Notes: generated from the letters alone by a model not told the origin. DNA of 37,934 nt from Phycisphaerales bacterium (GCA_020427635.1 JAGQOH010000030.1:1-37934), one strand, 5' to 3'. Numbered from the stretch's first letter, positions 1 through 8,726 are shown. A program made the numbers and translations.

Positions 1-500
1 ATCGCCGAGATGATGAGCGTGACGACGAAGATGCCGCCCACGATGGTGCCAAGCGGCCCCAAGCCCCACTTCTTAAAGCCCTGCTTGACGACGAACATGG
101 GTCCGCCGTGCGGATTCTCCGGATCGTCTGTGTTGCGGTAGATCATCGACTGGGTGACCTCAGTCATCTTGAGCGCCATGCCCACCAGCCCGATGACCCA
201 CATCCAGAACACCGCGCCGGGGCCACCAAGGGCGACCGCGACCGCAACGCCGCCAATGTTGCCCAACCCCACAGTTGCGGACAGGGCCGCCGAGAGCGCC
301 TGGAAGTGGTTGATGGCGCCCGGATCGTTCTTGTCGTCGTACTTGCCCCGGATGACGGCGACGCCGTGCGTCAGGGCCCGGTACTGCCCGAAGCCGGACC
401 AGATGGTGAAGAGCACCCCTGTGAAAAGCAGGGCGTAGACCGTCCACTGCGAGAACAGGATGTCGTTGAGCCCGTTGATGAAATCGTTCAGATTGGCCAT
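1..500 (-). CDS. AGCS-family sodium:alanine symporter, N-terminal part (truncated by window edge)
   Basis: This is the first 166 codons of an alanine/glycine:cation symporter; the rest lies left of the window. The protein would import alanine or glycine with Na+ across the inner membrane. The family signature GGPGAVFWMW is present (about residues 101-110), followed by a segment like MALKMTEVTQSMIYR, typical of AGCS proteins, and several hydrophobic helices (e.g. VYALLFTGVLFTIW). The chosen ATG is preceded at a 9-base distance by AGGAG. That Shine-Dalgarno lies partly inside a short palindrome GGAGCGCTCC (504-513). The gene is divergent from the hypothetical gene at 634. The substrate (alanine versus glycine or D-alanine) cannot be told from this part. 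Confidence 0.9.
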   Translation of the reverse strand, partial: MANLNDFINGLNDILFSQWTVYALLFTGVLFTIWSGFGQYRALTHGVAVIRGKYDDKNDPGAINHFQALSAALSATVGLGNIGGVAVAVALGGPGAVFWMWVIGLVGMALKMTEVTQSMIYRNTDDPENPHGGPMFVVKQGFKKWGLGPLGTIVGGIFVVTLIISA

Positions 501-621
501 GCGGGAGCGCTCCTGGAGAGGTGAGGCGTGCCCAAGGGGCGGTTTTGAGGGCATCATGCCCGCGTTGGCCGATCATCGCAACGCGAGGCCGTTCCTCCGC
601 CGACGCGGATGCCCCTTCGAG

Positions 622-627
622 TACTCT
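622..627 (+). promoter_or_regulatory. Candidate -10 box (TACTCT) of a leaderless transcript
   Basis: TACTCT ends exactly six bases before the ATG at 634, and no Shine-Dalgarno sequence is visible. If it is used as a -10 element, transcription would start at or next to the AUG. No convincing -35 box is seen. The same arrangement occurs before 14819, 25289 and 34411. Confidence 0.4.
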
Positions 628-633
628 TCGACC

Positions 634-1653
634 ATGCCCCAGATCGAACTGGATTCATCGCTGACTCGGGAGGAACGCCAGGGATTCAAGTTCCCCTTGG
701 GCGTGACGCCCGTCGAGCCCGTGACGCCCAGGCCGGGTTATGTGCTCGAGTTCGAGCCCGCCGACGGTGGCGAGCCCTTCGAGGGGGCTGAACCCACGCC
801 CAGCGAGGTCTGGGAGGAGTGGCCCGACCGCTTCATGTTCGACATCCTCGTCTCACACGAGCGTCTCGGGGCCCTGGCGCGGTCCCTGTTGAGCTTGCTG
901 CCCGGGCGGATCTATCCCATCCTCGACGTGCTTGGCAACGACTCCTTCCGCGAAGTCGACCCCTATATCGCCTACGACCAAGTGGGCTTCGAGCGGTTCA
1001 TGGATGGGCTCATCCAACTCGGGCCCTGGCTCTTCGAAGATGGGCTCGTCGGCTTCGGAGCCATGAGCCTCGACCCCTTCTTCTACGTGTTCGTTGATGA
1101 GCACAAGGCGATCACTGTGCGCACCGAGATGTCGCTCAAGGAGCGCGTGCAAAAGCTGCTGGCGGCGTTCGACCTGAAAGAGACGCGCGAGATCGCGGGG
1201 GCCGATTCAGTTGCACACGAGCACCGCTGTGTGTTGAAGCCGCCCGCGGAAGATGGCGCGGGCTTGCACGCGGAGGAAATCGTCGAGCAGCTGCGCGATC
1301 GGTGGGCGCTCCAGCTCAATGTTGACACGCGCACGAATGTCGATGATGGCGGGCGCGAACTCGGGATCACTGCCTGGCGGTGTGTGATGCGCTGCACACC
1401 GGACGCGAAAGATGCCCAGCCGGTCTACGCGGAAGTGTTCCTCGCAGCGGATTGCCTGGACACCGCCGAGCGCTTGCTCGCGGATGTTGCGGCGCAGCGC
1501 GCCGGCGACTCGGATTGGGCCGACGTGGTGCCCGTGCTCGCCGATCGTTGCACGCCCGAGACCGCAGCAGCGATGGCGGAGATGAAAGAACCGCCCACGC
1601 TCGACGTCAATCGCGTGATCGCGGTGCGGTGGTTTGAAGGCGAAACCGCCTAG
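634..1653 (+). CDS. Conserved hypothetical protein, 339 aa, soluble
   Basis: I do not recognise a domain. The protein is acidic and has no signal peptide or membrane segment. It begins MPQIELDSSLTREERQ and contains a motif-like block GNDSFREVDPYIAYDQVGFERF around residues 105-125, which looks conserved but carries no known catalytic signature. The frame stays open upstream to about 460, but the ATG at 634 fits best: the upstream extension is low-complexity and overlaps the divergent symporter start. The stop overlaps the stop of the convergent anti-sigma gene in a shared CTAG (1650-1653). Function unknown. Confidence 0.75.
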   Translation: MPQIELDSSLTREERQGFKFPLGVTPVEPVTPRPGYVLEFEPADGGEPFEGAEPTPSEVWEEWPDRFMFDILVSHERLGALARSLLSLLPGRIYPILDVLGNDSFREVDPYIAYDQVGFERFMDGLIQLGPWLFEDGLVGFGAMSLDPFFYVFVDEHKAITVRTEMSLKERVQKLLAAFDLKETREIAGADSVAHEHRCVLKPPAEDGAGLHAEEIVEQLRDRWALQLNVDTRTNVDDGGRELGITAWRCVMRCTPDAKDAQPVYAEVFLAADCLDTAERLLADVAAQRAGDSDWADVVPVLADRCTPETAAAMAEMKEPPTLDVNRVIAVRWFEGETA

Positions 1654-2081
1654 GGAGCTTGGCGCTCATACGTCATCGTGACCCTGTTGCCGCGATCGTT
1701 GTACTGCACATCCGTCATGTAGGCGCGCATCAACAGCAATCCACGTCCTGAGGGAATTTCCAGTCGCTCCGGGTCGGTGGGATCGGGCACCACACCCGGC
1801 GTGAACCCCGTGCCCTCGTCCTCAATCGTGACAGTCATCGACTTCTCTGCGATGCGCCATTCGAACCCAACCGTCCGCGCCGGGTCGCTCTGATTGCCGT
1901 GCTGATAGGCGTTCTGAACCGCCTCTTCGAGCGCCAGGCGGATCGCAAACGCCGCAGCTTCGGGATAGGCGCGCTCCGACACCGCCGCGAGCACTTCCTC
2001 TTTCACCGCCTGCAACGCCCGAGGGTCGTTGGGAACGCTGACGTGGGCAGCGGCGCGCGGCTGGGACCGGGAATCACTCAT
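1650..2081 (-). CDS. Anti-sigma factor / serine kinase, RsbW-SpoIIAB type (HATPase)
   Basis: A 143-residue single-domain GHKL ATPase of the RsbW/SpoIIAB class. It shows the N-box LALEEAVQNAYQHGN, the G1 box DEGTGF and the G2 region SGRGLLLMRAY, in that order. Proteins of this family bind a sigma factor and phosphorylate a STAS-domain antagonist, releasing or capturing the sigma factor. The start is placed at the ATG giving MSDSRSQ; an upstream extension to 2144 is possible but adds unconserved sequence. It lies 71 bases downstream of the STAS gene on the same strand, so the two form a partner-switching pair. No sigma factor or PP2C phosphatase is nearby, so the target is unknown. Confidence 0.85.
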   Translation of the reverse strand: MSDSRSQPRAAAHVSVPNDPRALQAVKEEVLAAVSERAYPEAAAFAIRLALEEAVQNAYQHGNQSDPARTVGFEWRIAEKSMTVTIEDEGTGFTPGVVPDPTDPERLEIPSGRGLLLMRAYMTDVQYNDRGNRVTMTYERQAP

Positions 2082-2152
2082 GACATGCACAACACTCCGC
2101 CAATGCGCCAGCCAAGAGGCAGCAACCCCGCCTCGACCGGACAAACGATCAA

Positions 2153-2512
2153 TCAGGCGAAACTGGCGACGGCGTCCTCGGCCGTCTCATGAATCTCAAA
2201 TAGCTTGTTGAGCTTCGTAATCGTGAAGACCTCGTAGATCTGCGGATCAATGTCCGCGAGGCGCAACTGGCCCTTCTTCTGCTTCGTGCGATTATGAATC
2301 GTGATGAGGGCGCCAAGCGCAGCAGAGGAGAGGTGGTCGACGTTCGCGAAGCTGATGATCAGCTTGGGAGACGCCTCGGCATCGATCAAGCCCGTGATCT
2401 CGTCTGCGATGCGCTGGATGTTTGCTTCGTCCAGGATGTTGCGATCCACGAACTCGACGTAGGTCACGTCGTCTTCCTTGTGGATGCGCAGCCTCGAATC
2501 ATTCGATGCCAT
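2153..2512 (-). CDS. Anti-anti-sigma factor, STAS domain (RsbV/SpoIIAA type)
   Basis: A 119-residue STAS-domain protein. The region DHLSSAALGALITIHNRTK (about residues 60-78) matches the SpoIIAA phosphorylation loop, with a Ser pair where the kinase target Ser normally sits. Unphosphorylated family members bind the RsbW-type kinase and free its sigma factor. The ATG follows GCGAGGCACC, a reasonable ribosome-binding site, and the longer open frame to 2596 is rejected because it runs into the inverted repeat. It is the first gene of a two-gene unit with the downstream HATPase gene. Confidence 0.88.
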   Translation of the reverse strand: MASNDSRLRIHKEDDVTYVEFVDRNILDEANIQRIADEITGLIDAEASPKLIISFANVDHLSSAALGALITIHNRTKQKKGQLRLADIDPQIYEVFTITKLNKLFEIHETAEDAVASFA

Positions 2513-2596
2513 GGTGCCTCGCTCTCGCCCCAAGTGGACGTTCAAAACGCGGAATCGAGCCAACGCTACCCCTGGGCACGCCGGTCCGTCAAGCAA

Positions 2597-2642
2597 ATCG
2601 GCGTCCGGCTGCCGTGGGATCCCACGAAAACCGGACGCCGAT
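2597..2642 (-). terminator. Large two-tier inverted repeat between secretin and STAS genes
   Basis: The outer arms ATCGGCGTCCGG (2597-2608) and CCGGACGCCGAT (2631-2642) are perfectly complementary over 12 bp. Between them sits a second palindrome, CGTGGGATCCCACG (2613-2626), giving a long hairpin with a CTGC/AAAA internal loop. It starts 35 bases past the secretin stop on the minus strand and is followed there by TTTGCTTG, so a transcription terminator for the secretin is the simplest reading. The T-run is weak. It could also be an operator or mRNA 3'-end stabiliser. Confidence 0.6.
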
Positions 2643-2676
2643 CAGGTTTGGTCGGCCCACGGGCGGCCTCCAGCAA

Positions 2677-5600
2677 TCAATACCCGAAGGGATTCGCCAG
2701 GCGATCCGACAGACCCGGGAACGCCCGTTCCTCTTCCTCGCCCTGGATGATGATCGTGGGCTTGATGAGCAGCAGGAGGGTCTGTTCTTCCTTGGAAGTC
2801 GCGCGGTTCGAGAAGAACCGGTTGAGGATCGGGAGCTTGGACAGCACGGGCACGCCCGATTCCGTCTCAATCTCCGTCGTCAGGCGCTGGCCGCCCAGCA
2901 GGATTGTCCCCTGATCGGGCACCGTCACACCAGTTTGCACGCGGGTGAACTGCACCAAGGGCAGCTGGATGTTCGAGTCGGCGGTCTCAATCGTGCTTCC
3001 GCCGCCGCCTGTGCCGGTCGTGTCACCACCCACGATCGCCGAAACGGTCTGCTGGTCAAAGCCCTTGAGGGTCGCCAGTGAGGCCTCAACGCCCATCGTC
3101 ACATAGCGCCGGTCGGAGGACGCAACGCCACGCACCTTGAGCGTGAAGCCCTCGTTCACCGTCGCGGGCACGGGGTCGAAGGCGACCGCCGAAGTGCCGA
3201 TGATCGGCTGCAGGTCCGAGATGAAGCCCTGCTGATTCACAACCGCGATCGTTGCGGACTTGCCATTCGTGAACGTCAGACGCGGTGCATTCAGCACAAC
3301 GCTGCGGCGATCGGCCTGCGTCGCCTGCACCAAGAAGTCCACCTGGATGTCATCGAAGAACGTGCCCGCCACAGAGAGCGCCGGGTTCTGCGCCAGGATC
3401 TGCGAGGCAAAGGCAGAGCCTTCGAGCAACGTCGACGTGATGCCAAAGCTGTTCTGCTCCGCGGGGATGATGCCAAGCCCGCCCTCTTGGGGCGCCGGCG
3501 TGAACGTCGAAGTCGCCGGGAAGAACGCGTTGACGAAGGGCTCAGCGTCCGGATCGGGGAACTCGGCGTCCGGGTTGTAGTTCTCGTTGGGCACGAGCGC
3601 AAACACCGGTCGGCCCTGCACGAACCCAGGTCGACGCCCGAGGCCCGAGACGATTTGGCCCGGCGTAAACGGAATGCCCTGGAAGTCGGGGATCTCAGCG
3701 GGATTCTCCGCAAGGCCCCATTGCGCCAGCACCTGATCGTACTGAGCGCTGTCCACGTTCAGGAACACATCGAGGTCAAACCCGATCTGCTCGAAGAAGT
3801 CCTGCGAGACCAAGAGGAAGCGCGCCTCGACAGAGATCTGCAGATTGCGGATCTCGCGGAGCTGCCGCAGCAAACCCTGAATCTCGCGGTGATTCGCCGC
3901 GGTGTTCGTGATGATGAGGTTGTTATTGAGTTCCTGAATCACGCCCGTGTCGCCACCGTTGGCCTGCCAGCCATCGAAGTCAACGTTAGTCTGAATGATT
4001 TCCTTGAGGCGATCAAGCAGTTCCTGCGGCGTGAGCTGAATGCCCGCAGCCGTGTTAGTCGTGTTGAAGATGTTGCCACCACCACCGCCGCCGCCACGGC
4101 CCTGGCTCTGGTTGAGTACCGACGAGACGTCCAGCTCGGGCACGTCTTCGAAGTCGGGCACGTCAAACAGCAGGTCGCGCACGTCGTAAATCACGATGAA
4201 GGTGCGCTTGCGCAGGTCTTGATCAGACGCGACGACGATGATGCCGTCCTGCACCGCAAAGCCCGCCTTCGTGAACTCGTCCGGGCTCACCTTCTGCAGC
4301 ACGCGCTGCAGCACGATGCGAGCCGAAACCTCCGAAAGCTGGAGATCAACCGGTTCATCGCGCTCGATGCCGATATCAGCAAGCGAGTCCCAGTCGACGT
4401 CGACATTCAAGTTGGTCACGGTGCCGATGAACGCCAGCACGTCTTCCAAGCGATCGTCAGAGAAGGTCGCGGGGATCTTGCGGCTCTCAAGTGAGGCCAG
4501 CACGCGCCGATCGGCTTCGGATTCCACGAACGCGTCAATCGCGCCGCGGCGGAGCGAAATCTCAGGCCAATCAGGCGGGAAGTCCATGATCGTGGCGGGC
4601 ACGATCGTCGCCTCAGTGATCGTGAGCGACTCCTGGGCGTAGGACAATGAGCGATCGCGATCGATCTCCATGTACTTGCGATAGACCATGATGTCTTCGA
4701 TCACAGTCTTCATGAATCGCGCCGTCGGGTTGATCGGATCGATGAACAGGATCTCGTCGATGACCTGCAGTGCTTCCTCGTACTTTTGCTCAGCTTGCAG
4801 CGCCTGCAGGCGATCGAGGTTGCCCGAGATCAGGCGGTCGCGCTCGGACTGCGCTTCGCTGGCCTGCTTGGCGGCTTCCTGTTCCAGCTGCGCTGCCTGA
4901 CGCGACTTTTCACGCTCCAAGATCGAAGCGCGGGTCGACTCGATAGTCCGCCCGAAGTTGTCGAGCTCACCCATCTTCTCCGCGAACTCAGTTTCGTTGA
5001 AGAGCCCCGCGGTGTAGCCGCGACGCCAACGCAGGCGCGCCTCGGAAAGCGACGTCTGGGCGTCGTCAACATTGCCCGCCGCGAGGGCCTGTTGACCCTG
5101 AGCAAGCAGGTTTGTCACCTCGGTGGTCGTTTGCTGCCGGCGTTGCTCGCGCTGGGCGATCTCTTGATCGAGGTTCCCGCCCTGCGTGCCGCCAAGCAGC
5201 GCCCGAACTTCGCGAAGCGAGGACTCGGCACGGGACAGTTCCGCGTCGGACAGGAAGCGGGCCAGCGGATCCGTGGTCACCGCGGTGTAGCCGTTGGCGG
5301 CCTCGATCAGGCGGCCGGCAGCCCGGTCCGCATCAGCCTCTTGCAGCACACGCTGGGCATTGGCCCGCTGCACCTGGTCGAACATGTCCTGCTGATTGTT
5401 CTCGATGGGCTGGAACGCATCCTGCTGGGCAACCGCAGCGCCACTGACCGCTTCGATCGCGGCGGGCGCCAACGCGCCAGCGGACATGGTCGCGCCTTCG
5501 AACGCGGCGCCGTGCTCGCGCTCGAGCTGCAGCAACCGCGTCGTATATCGATTCAGCGTCCGCTGCTGGCCTTGCGAAAGGCGAACGCCCGAGCGATTCA

Positions 5601-6096
5601 CCGCAGAGAAGCCGGCCTTCGCATCCGCATACGACCCACGCAGGAAATCCTGCTCCGCTTGCGCCAGGGTGGCGTCGATCGTTGGCAGCAGTGCATCCTG
5701 CTGGCGGGCGATCTCATCGAGCAGGTCAGACGCACGCAGCTTCTCTTGCCCGGTCGAGCGATCGGCGCGACGCACGTTCTCGGCCTGGTCAAAGGCCTGA
5801 CGCAGGTCCCCACGCTTGAGGAACAGCTCAGCTCGCTGGAGCTTCACTTCCTGCTCGCTCATGGTCTGGATACGACGTTCGGCGTTGCCGAGCAGTTCGT
5901 GCAAACGCTCGCGTGTCGCGGCGTCAGTTGCATCTGCCTGTGCTTCGACCAGGATCGTGCGAGCTTCGATCGCCAAGCCTGCGTCCAGCAGGTCTGCGGC
6001 GCGATCGAGCGCATCGGAGGCGCCGGCGAACGCCGACGTTCCTGAAAGAAGAAGGGCAGCCATCAAGAACGCTGGACGCTTCGTCGAACCTCGCAT
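2677..6096 (-). CDS. Secretin-family outer-membrane channel with long N-terminal helical region
   Basis: A 1139-residue type II/III secretion or type IV pilus-like secretin (GspD/PilQ superfamily). Residues 1-24 form a signal peptide (MRGSTKRPAFLMAALLLSG, cleavage near AFA-G). Residues ~25-440 are Ala/Gln/Glu-rich, probably TPR or coiled-coil repeats. An N-domain-like stretch begins near residue 540 (FSDDRLEDVLAFIG), followed by a poly-Gly linker near 666. The secretin domain starts near 750 (ISVEARFLLVSQDFFEQIG) and ends with the hallmark VPVLSKLPILNRFF near 1080 and a C-terminal LLLLIKPTIII. The start ATG follows GGAGAAGTCC; the upstream extension is poor. No pilin, ATPase or inner-membrane platform gene lies nearby, so the system it serves is unknown. 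Confidence 0.9.
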   Translation of the reverse strand: MRGSTKRPAFLMAALLLSGTSAFAGASDALDRAADLLDAGLAIEARTILVEAQADATDAATRERLHELLGNAERRIQTMSEQEVKLQRAELFLKRGDLRQAFDQAENVRRADRSTGQEKLRASDLLDEIARQQDALLPTIDATLAQAEQDFLRGSYADAKAGFSAVNRSGVRLSQGQQRTLNRYTTRLLQLEREHGAAFEGATMSAGALAPAAIEAVSGAAVAQQDAFQPIENNQQDMFDQVQRANAQRVLQEADADRAAGRLIEAANGYTAVTTDPLARFLSDAELSRAESSLREVRALLGGTQGGNLDQEIAQREQRRQQTTTEVTNLLAQGQQALAAGNVDDAQTSLSEARLRWRRGYTAGLFNETEFAEKMGELDNFGRTIESTRASILEREKSRQAAQLEQEAAKQASEAQSERDRLISGNLDRLQALQAEQKYEEALQVIDEILFIDPINPTARFMKTVIEDIMVYRKYMEIDRDRSLSYAQESLTITEATIVPATIMDFPPDWPEISLRRGAIDAFVESEADRRVLASLESRKIPATFSDDRLEDVLAFIGTVTNLNVDVDWDSLADIGIERDEPVDLQLSEVSARIVLQRVLQKVSPDEFTKAGFAVQDGIIVVASDQDLRKRTFIVIYDVRDLLFDVPDFEDVPELDVSSVLNQSQGRGGGGGGGNIFNTTNTAAGIQLTPQELLDRLKEIIQTNVDFDGWQANGGDTGVIQELNNNLIITNTAANHREIQGLLRQLREIRNLQISVEARFLLVSQDFFEQIGFDLDVFLNVDSAQYDQVLAQWGLAENPAEIPDFQGIPFTPGQIVSGLGRRPGFVQGRPVFALVPNENYNPDAEFPDPDAEPFVNAFFPATSTFTPAPQEGGLGIIPAEQNSFGITSTLLEGSAFASQILAQNPALSVAGTFFDDIQVDFLVQATQADRRSVVLNAPRLTFTNGKSATIAVVNQQGFISDLQPIIGTSAVAFDPVPATVNEGFTLKVRGVASSDRRYVTMGVEASLATLKGFDQQTVSAIVGGDTTGTGGGGSTIETADSNIQLPLVQFTRVQTGVTVPDQGTILLGGQRLTTEIETESGVPVLSKLPILNRFFSNRATSKEEQTLLLLIKPTIIIQGEEEERAFPGLSDRLANPFGY

Positions 6097-6115
6097 GGAC
6101 TTCTCCAGGGGTTTT

Positions 6116-6133
6116 GTCCCGACGCGTCGGGAC
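6116..6133. repeat. Perfect 18-bp palindrome in the secretin leader
   Basis: GTCCCGACGCGTCGGGAC is fully self-complementary and flanked by TTTT on one side and TTTTG on the other. It lies 19 bases upstream of the secretin start codon, just before its GGAG ribosome-binding site. It could be an operator for a dimeric repressor, a 5'-UTR hairpin, or, read on the plus strand, a terminator (it is followed by TTTTG). Confidence 0.6.
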
Positions 6134-6217
6134 TTTTGTGGGCATGCATGCGCAACATCATTTTCGCGAGCCACCGTCATGGCCCGGGCCGGCCTGCGGG
6201 ATCATCCCCAGGGCAAC

Positions 6218-6237
6218 GGGCCGGAACATACCGGCCC
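6218..6237 (+). repeat. GGGCCGG/CCGGCCC stem-loop upstream of priA
   Basis: A 7-bp perfect stem (6218-6224 with 6231-6237) with a 6-base AACATA loop, followed on the plus strand by TGTTTTGG. It looks terminator-like on the plus strand although no plus-strand gene precedes it. It sits in the divergent space between the secretin and priA. Role unclear. Confidence 0.4.
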
Positions 6238-6328
6238 TGTTTTGGCGATGCAACCGATTCCCGGTTCCCAGGGTCTCGCCAAATGCTTCCCCCGGCGCGT
6301 GCCGCGCCCGGCTACCGTGGCTTCGCAG

Positions 6329-8683
6329 ATGGATGACGCGCTGTTCCAAGCTCCGCATAAAGATGAGCCACTTGAGGCTCGCTTTGCCCAAGTCGCGCCT
6401 GACCGCGGCATCGATCGCCCCGAGCCCTTGACCTATCTCATCCCTCAGCAATTGTCCAACTTGCAAGTGGGAGATCGCGTGTCGGTCCCCTTGGGGCGCG
6501 GCGAGCGTGCCGTGCCAGGCACCATCGTCTCCATCGTCGACCACACCGATGTGCCCCGCGCGAAGCTCAAACCGATCACAGGAGCGCTCGGTGCGCAACT
6601 CCCCACTTCGTTGGTCGAACTCGGACAGTGGCTCGCGCAGTACTACTGCTGCCCGCCCGGCATGGTGTTTCAAACCATGGTTCCGGCAGCGGTCACGAAA
6701 GCCATCGGACGCAAACGGCGCATCGTGCTCGATCTGAGCGAGCTGGGCCGACGCGTCATCGCTGGTGATGCAGAGCCGAAACTGCCGGCCAGCGCGAAGA
6801 ACGCCTGGGGCGCACTTGTTGCGCGGCAAGGACTTCTGCCAAGTGAGCCCAAGACGCTGCGCAACGCGCTCGAACTGGCGAGCGTGGCGCCACTCTCACG
6901 CCTCGAGCGCGAAGGCCTGCTCGAGAAGCGCGAACTCGTCGCGGTGCGCGCGACGGGCGGAAGTTCGCTCATGGTCGCCGATCCCGATCACGCCGAGGCG
7001 CCAGATCTGATGGCCGAGCAGCAGCGGGCCGTGGACGCGGTGTCGAAGACGCTTGGGTCGTTCGCCCCCTTCCTGCTCTTTGGCGTCACCGGTTCGGGCA
7101 AGACGGAGGTGTACCTCGCCCTGCTGCAGCAGGTGCTCGCCCGCGGCCAGTCCGCGATCGTGCTCGTGCCAGAGATTTCCCTCACGCCGCAGACCCTGGC
7201 GCGTTTCGCTGCGCGCCTGGGCGGCGAACAGATCGCGGTCTTGCACTCGGGGCTCACCGCGTCGCAGCGCCACGCCGAGTGGCAACGCATCGCCCGAGGC
7301 GAAGCACGCATCGTCATCGGCGCACGCTCGGCTGTTTTCGCCCCCGCAACCAAACTCGGAATCATCGTCGTCGATGAGGAGCATGACAGTTCGTACAAGC
7401 AAGACCAACTGCCGCGATATCACGGCCGGGACGTCGCGCTCAAGCGCGCGCAACTCGAAGCGTGCCCCGTGGTCCTGGGCACCGCGACGCCAAGTTTGGA
7501 GAGCTGGCACAACGCCGAGACGGGCAAGTTCCAGTTGCTGGAGTTGCCGACGCGCGCGGGCGGCGGTGTGCTGCCCAAAGTCGACATCGTCGACTTGATC
7601 GAAGAACGTCGCGCGAGTGCAAAGGAGCGCCAACTCCGCGCCATCGGTCCCACGCTGCATCGAGCCATCGAGCGCGCACTCGGCGCGGGCGGGCAGGTGA
7701 TGCTGCTGCTCAATCGGCGCGGGTATGCCAGCTACATCGGCTGTGCCGATGCTCGATGTGGGTGGACGATGCCCTGTGACTATTGCGATGCGAATATGGT
7801 GTACCACCGCAGGAACTTGCCAAGCGCGGACGGTTCGAAGCGCACGCTCGGGCATGTGAAGTGCCACCATTGCGAGGCGATGAACCAGTTGCCGGCGCTG
7901 TGTCCGCAGTGCGGCAGGAAGATCTCGCTCCTCGGCTTCGGCACGCAGCGGCTGGAGGAAGAACTGGCGCGCGAATTTCCTGAAGCATTGATCGAGGGCC
8001 AGACCATGCTGCGGCTTGACTCCGACACGATGCAACACGCGCGCGATTATCAGCAGGCGCTCGATCGCTTCCGCGCGGGGGAAATTCGCCTGCTGCTCGG
8101 CACGCAGATGATCGCCAAGGGGCTTGATTTTCCCAATGTGCAGCTCGTTGGCGTGGTGAACGCGGACACCGCGTTGTCACTGCCCGACTTCCGCGCGCCC
8201 GAACGCACGTTTCAGCTCGTCGCACAGGTCGCCGGCCGCGCCGGACGCAGCGTCCGCGCCGGGGCCGTGGCGCGGGTGATCGTGCAGAGTGCCGACCCGA
8301 CCTCGCCTGCGATCACTTTTGCTGCGAAGCATGACTACCGCGGGTTTGCGAAGCAGGAGCTTGCGGTTCGTGCGCGGGCGCATTTGCCGCCCATGGGGCG
8401 GATGGCGCGGCTCGTCTTTCGCGACAAGGCGATTGAGAAGGCCGAGGCGTCGGCGTGGGCTGCGAAGCGCGCGCTGGACGGGGCGAACATCGCGCATCTG
8501 ACGTGGCGTGGGCCGTTTCCTGCGCCGATCAGCCGCGTGGGCGGGTATCACCGCATCGCGCTGGAGCTGCTCGCCCCCAAGGCGGGCGTGGTCCAGCAGG
8601 CGCTGACGATGCTGCGGAACCAGGGGCTGGCGAAGAGCGATGCGCATTGTGCGGTGGATGTGGATCCGGTGGCGTTGATGTAG
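6329..8683 (+). CDS. priA: Primosomal protein N' (replication restart helicase PriA)
   Basis: A 784-residue PriA, the 3'-to-5' superfamily 2 helicase that recognises stalled forks and reloads the replicative helicase. The DNA-binding 3'BD/WH region is N-terminal. Walker A is GVTGSGKT (residues 252-259), and the DEEH box is followed by DSSYKQDQLPRYHGRD. The zinc-binding cysteines are C472, C477, C483, C486, C512, C515, C525 and C528. The helicase C-domain contains GTQMIAKGLDFPNVQLVG and the QVAGRAGR motif VI. Two features differ from E. coli: the first Cys pair is CX4C rather than CX2C, and the insert between the central pairs is longer (25 residues against about 14). The ATG at 6329 is preferred. 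The open frame extends upstream to 5816 but overlaps the secretin. Confidence 0.95.
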   Translation: MDDALFQAPHKDEPLEARFAQVAPDRGIDRPEPLTYLIPQQLSNLQVGDRVSVPLGRGERAVPGTIVSIVDHTDVPRAKLKPITGALGAQLPTSLVELGQWLAQYYCCPPGMVFQTMVPAAVTKAIGRKRRIVLDLSELGRRVIAGDAEPKLPASAKNAWGALVARQGLLPSEPKTLRNALELASVAPLSRLEREGLLEKRELVAVRATGGSSLMVADPDHAEAPDLMAEQQRAVDAVSKTLGSFAPFLLFGVTGSGKTEVYLALLQQVLARGQSAIVLVPEISLTPQTLARFAARLGGEQIAVLHSGLTASQRHAEWQRIARGEARIVIGARSAVFAPATKLGIIVVDEEHDSSYKQDQLPRYHGRDVALKRAQLEACPVVLGTATPSLESWHNAETGKFQLLELPTRAGGGVLPKVDIVDLIEERRASAKERQLRAIGPTLHRAIERALGAGGQVMLLLNRRGYASYIGCADARCGWTMPCDYCDANMVYHRRNLPSADGSKRTLGHVKCHHCEAMNQLPALCPQCGRKISLLGFGTQRLEEELAREFPEALIEGQTMLRLDSDTMQHARDYQQALDRFRAGEIRLLLGTQMIAKGLDFPNVQLVGVVNADTALSLPDFRAPERTFQLVAQVAGRAGRSVRAGAVARVIVQSADPTSPAITFAAKHDYRGFAKQELAVRARAHLPPMGRMARLVFRDKAIEKAEASAWAAKRALDGANIAHLTWRGPFPAPISRVGGYHRIALELLAPKAGVVQQALTMLRNQGLAKSDAHCAVDVDPVALM

Positions 8684-8690
8684 GGGCAGG

Positions 8691-8696
8691 TATAGT
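8691..8696 (+). promoter_or_regulatory. Candidate -10 box (TATAGT) for the HEAT-repeat gene
   Basis: TATAGT lies 7 bases after the priA stop and 30 bases before the ATG at 8727. The resulting short leader carries the AAGGAGG ribosome-binding site. No clear -35 hexamer is seen 16-18 bases upstream. Confidence 0.4.
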
Positions 8697-8726
8697 TGTA
8701 GTCGCTCCGGCAAGGAGGCTGAAGCG

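Noticed and set aside
4786..6045. Long plus-strand reading frame (419 codons) opposite the secretin
   Set aside because: It is the complement of the secretin's Ala/Gln/Arg-rich helical region; composition is unnatural and no ribosome-binding site or family motif is present.
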